From contig NZ_CP099760.1 of assembly GCF_040760005.1 (NCBI RefSeq), positions 397,001 to 461,000 of the forward strand: 64,000 nt of DNA, written 5' to 3'. Source of the DNA: Pseudomonas sp. stari2 (GTDB lineage: Bacteria > Pseudomonadota > Gammaproteobacteria > Pseudomonadales > Pseudomonadaceae). A program made the position numbers and the translations under genes. Positions 27,715 to 37,071 of the stretch are shown piece after piece. Under the pieces are notes generated by a model. It saw only the letters and a list, made by a program, of their open reading frames with translations, did no database searches and was not told the DNA's origin. The stretch's first letter is position 1, and the number at the start of each line of letters is the position of its first letter.

Positions 27715-29070
27715 ATGCTGGATAGACTGCTGGCCCTGCTTGTTCTGGCGATCGTCCTCGGCGTCCCGCTGGGGCTGATTTTCCTGGTCACCGGGCAATT
27801 CCTGATGGACTTCGTGTTTTTCTACCCGCTGTTCATGTCCGGGTTGTGGATTTCCGGTGGCCTGTATTTCTGGCTGCACTGGGAGCGGCACTGGCCGTGG
27901 AAGGACGACACGCTGCCGCCGCCGCTGGAAGGCGAACCGCTGATTTCGATCCTGATTCCTTGCTACAACGAGGGCGACAACGCCGCCGACACCATTCACG
28001 CGGCGCTGGCCCAGCATTACCCGAACATCGAAGTCATCGCGATCAACGACGGTTCCAAGGACAACACCGCCGAAGTGCTGGATGCGCTGGCCAAGGAAGA
28101 CCCACGGCTGCGGGTACTGCACCTGGCGGAAAACCAGGGCAAGGCCGTGGCCCTGCGCATGGGCGCCATCGCTGCGCGCAGCGAATATCTGGTGTGCATC
28201 GACGGTGACGCGCTGCTGGCGCCGAACACCGCTGCTTACCTTGTGGCACCGATGCTCGACAACGCACGGTTGGGTGCAGTAACCGGCAACCCACGAATCC
28301 GCACGCGTTCGACATTGGTCGGGCGGGTCCAGGTCGGCGAGTTCTCGTCGATCATCGGGCTGATCAAGCGCACCCAGCGGGTGTTCGGGCGGATCTTCAC
28401 TGTGTCGGGTGTGATCGTCGCGTTCCGCCGCACGGCATTAAACCGGGTCGGCTATTGGAGCCCGGACATGATCACCGAAGACATCGACATCAGCTGGAAA
28501 CTGCAACTGGACCACTGGAGCATCTTCTACGAGCCCCGCGCTCTGTGCTGGATCCTGATGCCGGAAACCCTGGGCGGGCTGTGGAAACAGCGCCTGCGCT
28601 GGGCCCAGGGCGGTGCCGAAGTGCTGTTCAAGAACATTCGCGGCATCTGGCAGTACCGTCACCGTTACCTGTGGCCGCTGCTGTTCGAATACTGCCTGTC
28701 GACCGGGTGGGCGTTCACTTTCCTGTTGTCGGTGATTTTCTGGGTGATGGGCAAGTTCATGGTCATGCCTGAAGCGATCGCCGTGCATCACCTGATGCCG
28801 CCGGCGTTTACCGGGCTGCTGCTGGCCTTTGTCTGCCTGGTGCAGTTCGCGGTCAGCATCATCATCGACCGGCGCTACGAGCCAGGTCTGGGCAAGACCA
28901 TGTTCTGGGTGGTCTGGTATCCGTTGGTGTTCTGGTTCATCAGCCTGCTGACCACGCTGGTCAGTTTTCCCAAGGTGCTGTTCGGCCAGCATCAGAAGCG
29001 TGCGCGTTGGGTCAGCCCGGACCGGGGTATCAAACCCGTCGGGGACGACGAAGAGGAGGTCATCAAATGA
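27715..29070 (+). CDS. pgaC: PgaC, poly-beta-1,6-N-acetylglucosamine synthase
   Basis: This is a 451-residue inner-membrane glycosyltransferase of family GT2. Membrane helices lie at about 8-56 and about 305-425. The catalytic motifs are complete: NDGS (111-114), DGD (163-165), TED (254-256) and QRLRW (292-296, the Q-x-x-R-W motif). It polymerises UDP-GlcNAc together with PgaD, which in E. coli is activated by cyclic di-GMP. It starts one base after the pgaB stop and overlaps pgaD by four bases. Confidence 0.95.
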   Translation: MLDRLLALLVLAIVLGVPLGLIFLVTGQFLMDFVFFYPLFMSGLWISGGLYFWLHWERHWPWKDDTLPPPLEGEPLISILIPCYNEGDNAADTIHAALAQHYPNIEVIAINDGSKDNTAEVLDALAKEDPRLRVLHLAENQGKAVALRMGAIAARSEYLVCIDGDALLAPNTAAYLVAPMLDNARLGAVTGNPRIRTRSTLVGRVQVGEFSSIIGLIKRTQRVFGRIFTVSGVIVAFRRTALNRVGYWSPDMITEDIDISWKLQLDHWSIFYEPRALCWILMPETLGGLWKQRLRWAQGGAEVLFKNIRGIWQYRHRYLWPLLFEYCLSTGWAFTFLLSVIFWVMGKFMVMPEAIAVHHLMPPAFTGLLLAFVCLVQFAVSIIIDRRYEPGLGKTMFWVVWYPLVFWFISLLTTLVSFPKVLFGQHQKRARWVSPDRGIKPVGDDEEEVIK

Positions 29071-29597
29071 AAATCATCCGGACCCGCCAGCGACCATTCC
29101 TGGTGGTGGTCGATGTGATCCTCACGGTGCTGGCCTGGGTTGGCCTGCTGTATCTGTTGGTGCGCGGGCTGTGGCCGCTGATCGAAACCCATGCCGGCGG
29201 GCCGCGCATCGACAACTCGGCATTCGAAGCGCTGGGAACGTTGCAGATCTACCTGTGGGTGGCGCTGGTCAACGCCGTCATCCTGATTTCCTGGGCTCGT
29301 TATCAACAGCGCAAGAGCCGAAGTTTTGCTCAGCGTCGCCTGGCGGCTCCGGTGGTCGACGATGATGGCCTGAGCAAAAGCTTCAAGCTGTGCGATGACC
29401 GCCTGCAGAAACTTCGCAGTCCGGGTGTCATCACTATCCACAACAATCAGGACGGGGATGTCAGCCATGTGGTGCCGCACCTGTGGCCGGTGGAGCAGGC
29501 GGAATTGCCGCCGCCGCTGGCGCCGCTGGAGCATCCGCGGGTGATTTTTCTGCATGCCGAAGACGACGATAATCGTGAGCCGGTGAACCGTCTGTAA
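29067..29597 (+). CDS. pgaD: PgaD, accessory subunit of PNAG synthase
   Basis: This is a 176-residue protein with two membrane helices (about 13-33 and 54-74), as in PgaD. The cytoplasmic C-terminal extension of about 100 residues is longer than the E. coli protein and is rich in Pro, Glu and Asp ([19 protein letters not shown]). PgaD binds PgaC and is needed for synthase activity. The ATG overlaps the pgaC stop. Low sequence similarity is normal for this family; the assignment rests on position and topology. Confidence 0.88.
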   Translation: MKIIRTRQRPFLVVVDVILTVLAWVGLLYLLVRGLWPLIETHAGGPRIDNSAFEALGTLQIYLWVALVNAVILISWARYQQRKSRSFAQRRLAAPVVDDDGLSKSFKLCDDRLQKLRSPGVITIHNNQDGDVSHVVPHLWPVEQAELPPPLAPLEHPRVIFLHAEDDDNREPVNRL

Positions 29598-29700
29598 GCG
29601 CGGCGATACCAATGGGCGTCATTTGCCACTGCCACGGCACGAACGGTACAGCTATAGTCTGCAGGCCGAAGACGGCCCAACTGCACAAGGTGCTCCCGGA

Positions 29701-30261
29701 ATGACCCGATTGACCTCTCTCAACCCTTGGCTGGCGGCCGTTGCCGTCGCCCTTTGCGTGCAGTTTCCCGCGCAGGCCCAGGAGCGCTTCACCCTCAGCA
29801 TTCCCGGTGTTTCGGACAACCGTCTGTTCACCGCGGCGGCAGCCAGTGACGCCGCCGGTTGCGGCGGCAAGAACCAGTCGCCGGCGTTGAGCTGGAACGC
29901 TGGCCCGGCCGCGACCCAGAGCTACGCCATCGTGATGCACGATCCGGACGGCCAGAAAGGCCTCGGCGTCGATCACTGGGTTCACTACGGCATCAAGGCC
30001 ACGACCCGGCAGATCCCGGCCGGGATTGGCACCAAGCCGACCTTCGAAGGCCTGGGTGGCACCAACAGCAAAGGCACGACCACCTATGTCGGCCCGTGCC
30101 CGCCGACCGGCGACAGTGCGCACCACTACATCATTCAGATCTATGCCCTGGACCTGGCCCCCGACGCCTTGCCGGCCGGTCTGACTCGCGCCCAACTGCT
30201 GGAAAAAATCAAAGGCCATGTGCTGCGCAACAGCAGTGCAGTGCGGCGTTATCACCGCTGA
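29701..30261 (+). CDS. YbhB/YbcL (PEBP, Raf-kinase-inhibitor-like) exported protein
   Basis: This is a 186-residue protein with a signal peptide (cleavage near AQAQER, residue 27). The PEBP fold is shown by SPALSWN, YAIVMHDPD, DHWVHYGI and the GPCPPTGD..HHY..IYALD segment that forms the anion-binding site. Members are periplasmic or cytosolic with unclear function in bacteria. It is a single gene between pgaD and the VWA operon. Confidence 0.9.
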   Translation: MTRLTSLNPWLAAVAVALCVQFPAQAQERFTLSIPGVSDNRLFTAAAASDAAGCGGKNQSPALSWNAGPAATQSYAIVMHDPDGQKGLGVDHWVHYGIKATTRQIPAGIGTKPTFEGLGGTNSKGTTTYVGPCPPTGDSAHHYIIQIYALDLAPDALPAGLTRAQLLEKIKGHVLRNSSAVRRYHR

Positions 30262-30278
30262 AAAAATTTTCGGCGGCG

Positions 30279-30310
30279 TTTAACCCGGACTGAAAGGGCT
30301 GTCCGTCTCA
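30279..30310 (+). promoter_or_regulatory. Candidate ECF-sigma promoter of the VWA operon
   Basis: TTTAACC (30279-30285) and TCCGTCTCA (30302-30310) resemble an ECF -35 (AAC) and -10 (CGTC) pair with 19 bases between AAC and CGTC. They lie 40 bases before the VWA gene whose operon encodes an ECF sigma factor, so autoregulation is plausible but inferred. Confidence 0.45.
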
Positions 30311-30349
30311 GAGGTTGAATGGATCAATTCTTCCTCGAGGTCAGCCCCC

Positions 30350-32041
30350 ATGTCTCTTCCATCGACGCTTCTGCGACCCCTTGCTGCCGGCATGCTGTTG
30401 GCCGTCGCCGGTTGCGGCATTTCCTCCAGTCCGGAATCCGCTGCCGTACTGCCGCCGGCGCAGCTCCCCTCGAAACCCGTGGTGCAGCAAGAAGTGGTCA
30501 TGGCCGATCACTCCTTGGCCAAGCGCAGCGCGCTGGTGGCGCCGATGGCCAGTTTTGCACCGATGCCGGCCGGGGAAAGTTATCCACAGGACTATCGCAC
30601 CGAGCCGCGTGAGCAATACGAAACCCTGGCGGATAATCCGATCCACAGCGTTGCCGAAACGCCCGTTTCGACCTTCAGTGCCGATGTGGATACTGGCGCC
30701 TACGCCAATGTCCGCCGTCTGTTGAATCAGGGACGCCTGCCGCCGGAAGGCGCGGTTCGGCTGGAGGAGATGGTCAATTATTTTCCCTATGACTACGCGT
30801 TGCCCACTGACGGATCGCCGTTCGGCGTGACCACCGAACTGGCCGCGTCGCCCTGGAACCCGCACACCCGTCTGCTGCGCATTGGTATCAAGGCGTCCGA
30901 CCGCGCGGTGGCGGAGCTGGCCCCGGCCAACCTGGTGTTTCTGGTGGATGTGTCCGGCTCGATGGACCGTCGCGAAGGGCTGCCGCTGGTCAAAAGCACC
31001 CTGAAGCTGCTGGTCGATCAACTGCGCGAGCAGGATCGCGTTTCGCTGGTGGTGTATGCCGGCGAATCCAGAGTCGTACTGGAGCCAACCTCCGGACGAG
31101 AAAAAGCGAAAATTCGCACAGCCATCGAGCAGTTGACTGCGGGAGGCTCGACCGCTGGTGCCTCCGGCATCGAGCTGGCCTACCAAATGGCGCAACAAGC
31201 CTTCATTCCCAAAGGCATCAACCGCATCCTGTTGGCCACCGACGGTGACTTCAACGTCGGCGTCAGCGACTTCGACAGCCTCAAGCAAATGGCTGTGGAT
31301 AAACGCAAGACCGGGATTTCCCTGACCACCTTGGGTTTCGGTGTGGATAACTACAATGAACACCTGATGGAACAACTGGCGGATGCCGGTGACGGCAACT
31401 ACGCCTACATCGACAACCTGCGCGAGGCGCGCAAGGTGTTGGTGGATCAGTTGGGTTCGACCCTCGCCGTGGTGGCGAAAAACGTCAAATTGCAGGTGGA
31501 ATTCAACCCGGCGCAGGTCAGCGAATACCGGCTACTCGGCTACGAAAATCGCGCGCTCAAGCGTGAGGATTTCAGCAATGACAAGGTCGATGCCGGCGAA
31601 ATCGGTGCAGGGCATACGGTGACCGCGCTGTATGAAATTGTCCCGACAGGCGAGAAGGGCTGGCTGGAACCGCTGCGCTACGGTAAGTCGGAGCCGGCTG
31701 TTTCCGGGAAGAGCGGAGAATTGGCGATGCTGCGTGTGCGATATCAAAAGCCTGAAGGTGGGAAAAGTCTGCTGATCGAGCGGCCGATTGCCGGCCAAGT
31801 TGTGCCGGCCAGCGAAGACCTGAGATTCGCCGCCGCCGTCGCTGCGTTTTCCCAGCAACTCAAGGACGGCCGCTACACCGGTGACTTCAGCCTCAAAGAC
31901 ACCGAAGCGTTGGCCCGAGGTGCCCGTGGCGATGACCGCTTCGGCCTGCGCAACGAGTTCGTGCAACTGGTGGAACTGGCGCAGAGCTTGCGGACTTCGA
32001 CCGCCTCCAATGCGCTGCCAAACGAGCGACGGGTTGAATAG
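30350..32041 (+). CDS. VWA-domain lipoprotein (YfbK-like)
   Basis: This is a 563-residue protein. The lipobox AVAGC gives a lipidated Cys at 22. A YfbK-type N-terminal region (DNPIHSVAETPVSTFSADVDTGAYANVRR, in pieces) is followed by a von Willebrand A domain whose metal site DVSGS is near residue 200, then a C-terminal beta-sandwich. The protein is expected on a membrane surface. It shares one base with the sigma-factor gene after it (TAGTG), so the surface protein and the ECF pair are made together. Its function is unknown; sensing or complex assembly is possible. Confidence 0.88.
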   Translation: MSLPSTLLRPLAAGMLLAVAGCGISSSPESAAVLPPAQLPSKPVVQQEVVMADHSLAKRSALVAPMASFAPMPAGESYPQDYRTEPREQYETLADNPIHSVAETPVSTFSADVDTGAYANVRRLLNQGRLPPEGAVRLEEMVNYFPYDYALPTDGSPFGVTTELAASPWNPHTRLLRIGIKASDRAVAELAPANLVFLVDVSGSMDRREGLPLVKSTLKLLVDQLREQDRVSLVVYAGESRVVLEPTSGREKAKIRTAIEQLTAGGSTAGASGIELAYQMAQQAFIPKGINRILLATDGDFNVGVSDFDSLKQMAVDKRKTGISLTTLGFGVDNYNEHLMEQLADAGDGNYAYIDNLREARKVLVDQLGSTLAVVAKNVKLQVEFNPAQVSEYRLLGYENRALKREDFSNDKVDAGEIGAGHTVTALYEIVPTGEKGWLEPLRYGKSEPAVSGKSGELAMLRVRYQKPEGGKSLLIERPIAGQVVPASEDLRFAAAVAAFSQQLKDGRYTGDFSLKDTEALARGARGDDRFGLRNEFVQLVELAQSLRTSTASNALPNERRVE

Positions 32042-32652
32042 TGAGCCGCCTGAAGGGGTTTATCAGCCAGCTGTTTGCCAGCGCAGACAGCCTTGAGGCC
32101 AGCAGCGACGAATCGCTGCTGGCCCGTTATCGCGAGGGCGACGGCAAGGCGTTCGAGATCTTGTACGCCCGCCACCGCCAGAGCCTGTACCGTTTTCTGC
32201 TCGGTTTGAGCGGCAAGCCGGAATTGGCCGAAGAGGTGTATCAGGAAACGTGGTTGAGCCTGATCCGCAGCGCCAGTCAGCCACAAGGTCGGGCGACTTT
32301 TCGTACCTGGTTGTTCCAGATTGCCCGCAACCGTCTGATCGATCACTGGCGCAAACACGGCGCCCATCAGCCGTTGCATGACAGCTACGACGAACAGACC
32401 CATGCGGTCAGTGACGATGCGAGCGACCCCGAACAACTGCTGAGCCTCAGCCGCGACAGCCTGCGCCTGGACAGCGCGCTGCAAACCCTGCCTGCCGACC
32501 AGCGCGAAGTGTTCCTGCTGCGCGCCCACGGTGACCTCGACCTGGCGCAAATCGCCAGCCTCACCGAAACACCGCTGGAAACCGTCAAGAGCCGCTTGCG
32601 CTACGCCCAGCACAAACTGCGTCGGCTGCTGGCCGAGGAGGTACTGACATGA
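32041..32652 (+). CDS. ECF-type RNA polymerase sigma factor
   Basis: This is a 203-residue protein. Region 2 is LLARYREGDGKAFEILYARH with TFRTWLFQIARNRLIDHWRK, and region 4 is LPADQREVFLLRAHGDLDLAQIASLTETPLETVKSRLRYAQHKLR (given in pieces). No region 1 or 3 is present, as expected for ECF factors. It uses a GTG start at 32041, immediately coupled to the VWA gene, and its stop overlaps the following anti-sigma-like gene by four bases. Confidence 0.92.
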   Translation: MSRLKGFISQLFASADSLEASSDESLLARYREGDGKAFEILYARHRQSLYRFLLGLSGKPELAEEVYQETWLSLIRSASQPQGRATFRTWLFQIARNRLIDHWRKHGAHQPLHDSYDEQTHAVSDDASDPEQLLSLSRDSLRLDSALQTLPADQREVFLLRAHGDLDLAQIASLTETPLETVKSRLRYAQHKLRRLLAEEVLT

Positions 32653-33260
32653 CGGACACCCGCCAGACACCCGAAGAGCAACTGCTCAAGCATTATCGCG
32701 AGCAACAGCACGGCGAACCGCCGGCGACTCTCGACGCGCTGATTCTCAACGCCGCGCATCGCCAGATCCCGGCACTGAAGCCGAGCCTGTGGCAGCGCTG
32801 GCTCAAGGCCTGTCAGAGACCTCGCTACCAGGTAGCTTTCGCCAGTCTGGTCGGCATCGCGCTGATGCTGGCGCTGGTGCAACGCGCCCCGGAACCCGTG
32901 GCTCATTACGATTTCGCTCCTGCCGCCAAACCTGCTGCGCCACTGGCCCGCAAGGAGGCCATTGAATCCCGGACGTTGTCAGGCCCTGCTGGCGCGCTGT
33001 CCGCACCCGCGCCCGCTCCGATGACGGAAATGGCTGCACCGATGCAAAGCGAGTCGATCAGCGCCGACAGGGCTGACGAAGCCAAAGTCAGCAAACGCGC
33101 CGCTGCCCCGGCCAATGGCCTCGACGAGCAACTGCGCGAAGTCTTGCGCCTGCGCGAATCCGGTCAATCACAGGCTGCCGATACCCTGTACAACAATCTG
33201 CACAAGCGTTACCCGAGCGTGAATCTGGACCTGCGCCTTGAACAAATCCGTCAGAACTGA
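32649..33260 (+). CDS. Probable anti-sigma factor
   Basis: This is a 203-residue protein. The N-terminal cytoplasmic part has about 65 residues (LDALILNAAHRQIPAL), then comes one membrane helix (about 70-82, VAFASLVGIALMLALV) and an Ala/Pro-rich periplasmic tail with a C-terminal helix (EQLREVLRLRESGQSQAADTLY). No zinc-binding ZAS motif is seen. The overlap with the ECF sigma gene and the single-pass topology support an anti-sigma role, but the sequence match is weak. Confidence 0.7.
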   Translation: MTDTRQTPEEQLLKHYREQQHGEPPATLDALILNAAHRQIPALKPSLWQRWLKACQRPRYQVAFASLVGIALMLALVQRAPEPVAHYDFAPAAKPAAPLARKEAIESRTLSGPAGALSAPAPAPMTEMAAPMQSESISADRADEAKVSKRAAAPANGLDEQLREVLRLRESGQSQAADTLYNNLHKRYPSVNLDLRLEQIRQN

Positions 33261-33340
33261 CCGGGTGATCTCTCAGCCATTTGGCATTGCCCCGCAAAAA
33301 CGCGCACTATCAGGCCATTGCCGATGCGCTGGAGGATGCC

Positions 33341-33550
33341 GTGGCCCAAAAAATCGACCGCATCGCCCAAATGCTCAACTGCCCGGTGAAGGGTGAGGAA
33401 CTGCGGCGAGCAGTGACCGAGAGTCGTAAGGAATTTCTTCTGGCGAAGCAGGCGGAAGAAGATCTGGAGGAAGACGTTCTTGATGATGAGTTGATCGAGG
33501 ACGACGAAGACAATGATGAATACGACGAGTTTGACTGGACGACGGAGTGA
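33341..33550 (+). CDS. Small hypothetical protein with a very acidic tail
   Basis: A 69-residue protein if GTG 33341 is the start; GGAGG lies five bases before it. An in-frame TTG at 33281 would give 89 residues, and those 20 extra codons look coding, so the longer form remains possible. The N-terminal part is helical ([22 protein letters not shown]). The last 30 residues are mostly Asp and Glu. The family is not recognised. A strong bidirectional terminator follows. Confidence 0.65.
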   Translation: MAQKIDRIAQMLNCPVKGEELRRAVTESRKEFLLAKQAEEDLEEDVLDDELIEDDEDNDEYDEFDWTTE

Positions 33551-33567
33551 GTCGCCAGTCAGCACCC

Positions 33568-33606
33568 ACAAAAAAGCCCCAGACCTTACGGCCTGAGGCT
33601 TTTTCG
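33568..33606. terminator. Bidirectional terminator between the acidic protein and tRNA-Arg
   Basis: AAAAAAGCCCCAG pairs with CTGAGGCTTTTT (one mismatch) around ACCTTACGGC. A-runs on one side and T-runs on the other allow it to end both the plus-strand mRNA and the minus-strand tRNA transcript. Confidence 0.75.
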
Positions 33607-33616
33607 TTTCTGTTCA

Positions 33617-33693
33617 TGGCGCACCAGGCGGGATTCGAACCCACGACCCCTGCCTTCGGAGGGCAGTACTCTATCCAGCTGAGCTACTGGTGC
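33617..33693 (-). tRNA. tRNA-Arg (anticodon CCG)
   Basis: The minus strand gives a 77-base cloverleaf. The acceptor GCACCAG pairs with CTGGTGC, the D arm has AGCTCAGCTGGATAGAGT, the anticodon stem CTGCC/GGCAG holds the loop CTCCGAA (anticodon CCG, codon CGG), and the T arm is GTGGGTTCGAATCCC with GCCA at the 3' end. CCA is encoded. No integrated element is seen next to it. Confidence 0.95.
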
Positions 33694-34137
33694 AGCGGGC
33701 GACATCATACCTAGGTCGGCTCGGGGCGTCCATGCCGGGTTTTGGCGCTGATTGTCAGTGCGCGTGTCGGTGGAAAGCGCTGCATTCCATAAAGCTGTAA
33801 CGTCCTGCAAAAGGCTCGCTTGGCGCTTTGGCGGGACTGAACTAAGGTTTCGTTGCGGCGCAGGCTTGCTGCTCGTTGATCTGAAAAGTCCGGCAAAAGC
33901 GGTGTTTTTGTTCTTTTTTTCGAACGACCTATTGTCCTTTACCCCCTTTGATCCTACGATCCGTTTGAGATTTCAAACGCTCTTTGATCGGGTGCCGAGC
34001 CGCACGTGTTTGCAACCGTGCACTCTTCAGGTGCTTCAGCCCGGTGAATGATTTCCCTGACGGCAGCCTTGCGAGGCGCCTTTCTACAATCATAATTTTG
34101 CTCCGCGCTGGCCGCGGTGCTGTTAAGGAAAGCCGAC
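33694..34137. other. 444-base intergenic region between tRNA-Arg and gabD
   Basis: No convincing gene is seen. The first part should hold the tRNA promoter on the minus strand. The middle is AT-rich (TTTTTGTTCTTTTTTTCG near 33905) and precedes a dyad at 33962-33979. Short open frames here lack ribosome binding sites and family features. AAGGAA at 34124 is the gabD ribosome binding site. Confidence 0.5.
33962..33979. promoter_or_regulatory. Perfect dyad upstream of gabD
   Basis: CGTTTGA-GATT-TCAAACG has seven-base perfect arms. It lies about 160 bases before the gabD start in the long intergenic region, a suitable place for an operator. The regulator is unknown and no regulator gene adjoins it. 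Confidence 0.45.
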
Positions 34138-35580
34138 ATGCAGCTTAAAGACACCCAGTTGTTCCGCCAGCAAGCCTTCATCGATGGCGCTTGGGTCGAC
34201 GCGGACAACGGTCAGACGATCAAGGTCAACAACCCGGCCACCGGCGAAATCCTCGGCACCGTGCCGAAAATGGGCGCTGCCGAAACCCGCCGTGCCATCG
34301 AAGCCGCCGACAAGGCGCTGCCGGCCTGGCGTGCACTGACCGCCAAGGAGCGTGCAGGCAAACTGCGTCGCTGGTTCGAGCTGATCATCGAGAACCAGGA
34401 AGACCTGGCTCGCCTGATGACCCTGGAGCAGGGCAAGCCACTGGCCGAAGCCAAGGGCGAAATCGTCTACGCCGCTTCGTTCATCGAGTGGTTCGCCGAA
34501 GAAGCCAAGCGCATCTACGGTGACGTGATTCCGGGCCACCAGCCGGACAAGCGCCTGATCGTGATCAAGCAGCCGATCGGCGTGACCGCCGCCATCACCC
34601 CGTGGAACTTCCCGGCGGCGATGATCACCCGTAAAGCAGGCCCGGCCCTGGCCGCCGGTTGCACCATGGTGCTCAAGCCTGCATCGCAAACCCCGTTTTC
34701 CGCTTTCGCCCTGGCCGAACTGGCCCAGCGCGCCGGCATCCCTAAAGGTGTGTTCAGCGTGGTGTCCGGCAGCGCCGGCGACATCGGCAGCGAGCTGACC
34801 AGCAACCCGATCGTGCGCAAACTGTCCTTCACCGGCTCGACCGAAATCGGTCGTCAGCTGATGTCGGAATGCGCCAAGGACATCAAGAAAGTCTCGCTGG
34901 AACTGGGCGGCAACGCACCGTTCATCGTGTTTGACGACGCGGACCTGGATAAGGCAGTCGAAGGCGCGATCATTTCCAAGTACCGCAACAACGGCCAGAC
35001 CTGCGTCTGCGCCAACCGTCTGTACATTCAGGATTCGGTCTACGACGCCTTCGCCGAGAAGCTGAAAGTCGCCGTTGCCAAACTGAAGATCGGCAACGGT
35101 CTGGAAGATGGCACCACCACTGGCCCGCTGATCGACGAGAAAGCTGTGGCCAAGGTGCAAGAGCACATTGCTGACGCCGTTGCCAAAGGCGCAACCGTGC
35201 TGGCCGGTGGCAAGCAGATGGAAGGCAACTTCTTCGAGCCGACCATCCTGACCAACGTGCCGAAAAACGCTGCGGTGGCCAAGGAAGAAACCTTCGGTCC
35301 GCTAGCGCCGCTGTTCCGCTTCAAAGACGAAGCCGAAGTGATCGCGATGTCGAACGACACCGAGTTCGGTCTGGCTTCCTACTTCTATGCTCGCGACCTG
35401 GGCCGTGTGTTCCGTGTGGCTGAAGCCCTGGAGTACGGCATGGTCGGCGTCAACACCGGGCTGATCTCCAACGAAGTCGCGCCATTCGGCGGCATCAAGG
35501 CTTCGGGCCTGGGCCGTGAAGGCTCCAAGTACGGCATCGAAGATTACCTGGAAATCAAATACCTCTGCCTGGGCATCTAA
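34138..35580 (+). CDS. gabD: GabD, NADP-dependent succinate-semialdehyde dehydrogenase
   Basis: This is a 480-residue protein of the aldehyde dehydrogenase superfamily. ITPWNFPAAMITRK is the NAD(P)-binding segment, FTGSTEIGRQL the turn motif, LELGGNAPFIV holds the catalytic Glu, and NNGQTCVCANR holds the catalytic Cys. The sequence matches GabD/DavD, which oxidises succinate semialdehyde (or glutarate semialdehyde in 5-aminovalerate breakdown). The start has AAGGAA upstream. gabT follows after 186 bases, so the pair handles GABA and 5-aminovalerate. Confidence 0.95.
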   Translation: MQLKDTQLFRQQAFIDGAWVDADNGQTIKVNNPATGEILGTVPKMGAAETRRAIEAADKALPAWRALTAKERAGKLRRWFELIIENQEDLARLMTLEQGKPLAEAKGEIVYAASFIEWFAEEAKRIYGDVIPGHQPDKRLIVIKQPIGVTAAITPWNFPAAMITRKAGPALAAGCTMVLKPASQTPFSAFALAELAQRAGIPKGVFSVVSGSAGDIGSELTSNPIVRKLSFTGSTEIGRQLMSECAKDIKKVSLELGGNAPFIVFDDADLDKAVEGAIISKYRNNGQTCVCANRLYIQDSVYDAFAEKLKVAVAKLKIGNGLEDGTTTGPLIDEKAVAKVQEHIADAVAKGATVLAGGKQMEGNFFEPTILTNVPKNAAVAKEETFGPLAPLFRFKDEAEVIAMSNDTEFGLASYFYARDLGRVFRVAEALEYGMVGVNTGLISNEVAPFGGIKASGLGREGSKYGIEDYLEIKYLCLGI

Positions 35581-35766
35581 GCCTCGGTAGTAGATCGCTG
35601 TAAACGCAAAGGGCACGAGAGCGCTGTCCCTTTGCGTCGTTTCAAACCGGAATTTTCTCTGCGGCCGGGAACGCCGTGGCAGTCGATCATCGCATGCTGC
35701 CACCGCCGATTCCTCCCGCTTAATCCTTGAACCACGCCGCCCGATGAGCGGTGAATGAGGACTGTA

Positions 35767-37044
35767 ATGAGCAAGACTAACGCTGACTTGATGGCCCGCC
35801 GTACCGCCGCTGTTCCACGTGGTGTTGGCCAGATTCACCCGATCTTCGCCGAGTCCGCGAAGAACGCGACCGTGACCGACGTTGAAGGTCGTGAATTCAT
35901 CGACTTCGCCGGCGGTATCGCCGTGCTGAACACCGGCCACGTGCACCCGAAAATCATCGCCGCCGTGACCGAACAGCTGAACAAGCTGACTCACACCTGC
36001 TTCCAGGTACTGGCCTACGAGCCGTACGTTGAGCTGTGCGAAAAAATCAATGCTCGCGTACCGGGCGACTTCGCCAAGAAAACCCTGCTGGTGACCACCG
36101 GGTCCGAAGCCGTTGAAAACGCCGTGAAAATCGCTCGTGCCGCCACCGGCCGCGCTGGCGTGATCGCTTTCACCGGCGCTTACCATGGTCGCACCATGAT
36201 GACCTTGGGTCTGACCGGTAAAGTCGTGCCTTACTCGGCCGGCATGGGCCTGATGCCAGGTGGCATCTTCCGCGCGCTGTACCCGAACGAGCTGCACGGC
36301 GTGAGCATCGACGACTCGATCGCTTCCATTGAACGCATCTTCAAGAACGACGCCGAGCCGAAAGACATCGCTGCGATCATCATCGAGCCTGTGCAGGGTG
36401 AAGGTGGTTTCTACGTCGCGCCGAAAGAATTCATGAAGCGTCTGCGCGCCCTGTGCGACCAGCACGGCATCCTGCTGATTGCTGACGAAGTGCAGACCGG
36501 CGCTGGCCGTACCGGCACTTTCTTCGCCATGGAACAGATGGGCGTTGCCGCCGACCTGACCACCTTCGCCAAATCCATCGCTGGCGGCTTCCCGCTGGCC
36601 GGTGTCTGCGGCAAGGCCGAATACATGGACGCCATCGCTCCAGGCGGCCTGGGCGGCACCTACGCCGGTAGCCCGATCGCTTGCGCCGCGGCCCTGGCCG
36701 TGATGGAAGTGTTCGAAGAAGAAAAACTGCTGGATCGCAGCAAGGCTGTCGGCGAGCGTCTGGTCACCGGCCTGAAGGCCATCCAGGCCAAGTACCCGGT
36801 GATCGGCGAAGTCCGTGCCCTGGGCGCCATGATCGCGGTCGAGCTGTTCGAAAACGGCGACAGCCACAAGCCAAACCCTACTGCCGTAGCAGCGGTGGTG
36901 GCCAAGGCACGCGACAAGGGCCTGATCCTGCTGTCCTGCGGCACCTACGGCAACGTTCTGCGCGTACTGGTTCCGCTGACCTCGCCTGACGAGCAACTGG
37001 ACAAAGGTCTGGCGATCATCGAAGAGTGCTTCTCGGAGCTGTAA
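35767..37044 (+). CDS. gabT: GabT, 4-aminobutyrate / 5-aminovalerate aminotransferase
   Basis: This is a 425-residue protein of class III PLP aminotransferases. FIDFAGGIAVLNTGHVHP, VTTGSEAVENAVKIAR, AYHGRT, IIEPVQGEGGFYVAP and LLIADEVQTGAGRTGTFFAME are diagnostic. The PLP lysine is in TFAKSIAGGFPL. It moves the amino group of GABA to 2-oxoglutarate. ATG 35767 follows GAGGA; ATG 35755 is the less likely alternative. A strong terminator follows. Confidence 0.95.
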   Translation: MSKTNADLMARRTAAVPRGVGQIHPIFAESAKNATVTDVEGREFIDFAGGIAVLNTGHVHPKIIAAVTEQLNKLTHTCFQVLAYEPYVELCEKINARVPGDFAKKTLLVTTGSEAVENAVKIARAATGRAGVIAFTGAYHGRTMMTLGLTGKVVPYSAGMGLMPGGIFRALYPNELHGVSIDDSIASIERIFKNDAEPKDIAAIIIEPVQGEGGFYVAPKEFMKRLRALCDQHGILLIADEVQTGAGRTGTFFAMEQMGVAADLTTFAKSIAGGFPLAGVCGKAEYMDAIAPGGLGGTYAGSPIACAAALAVMEVFEEEKLLDRSKAVGERLVTGLKAIQAKYPVIGEVRALGAMIAVELFENGDSHKPNPTAVAAVVAKARDKGLILLSCGTYGNVLRVLVPLTSPDEQLDKGLAIIEECFSEL

Positions 37045-37071
37045 GCCCGGGCACTGTGTGATCGGATCGAC

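Noticed and set aside
33617..33693. tRNA-Arg as an integration site for a genomic island
   Set aside because: No integrase or direct repeat of the tRNA 3' end is seen on either side; flanks are ordinary core genes.
33752..34051. A 99-codon plus-strand frame between tRNA-Arg and gabD
   Set aside because: No ribosome binding site, atypical codon use for this genome and no family features.
34138..37044. Naming the pair davD-davT rather than gabD-gabT
   Set aside because: The same enzymes handle both GABA and 5-aminovalerate pathways in pseudomonads; sequence alone does not separate them and the davA/davB genes are not in view.
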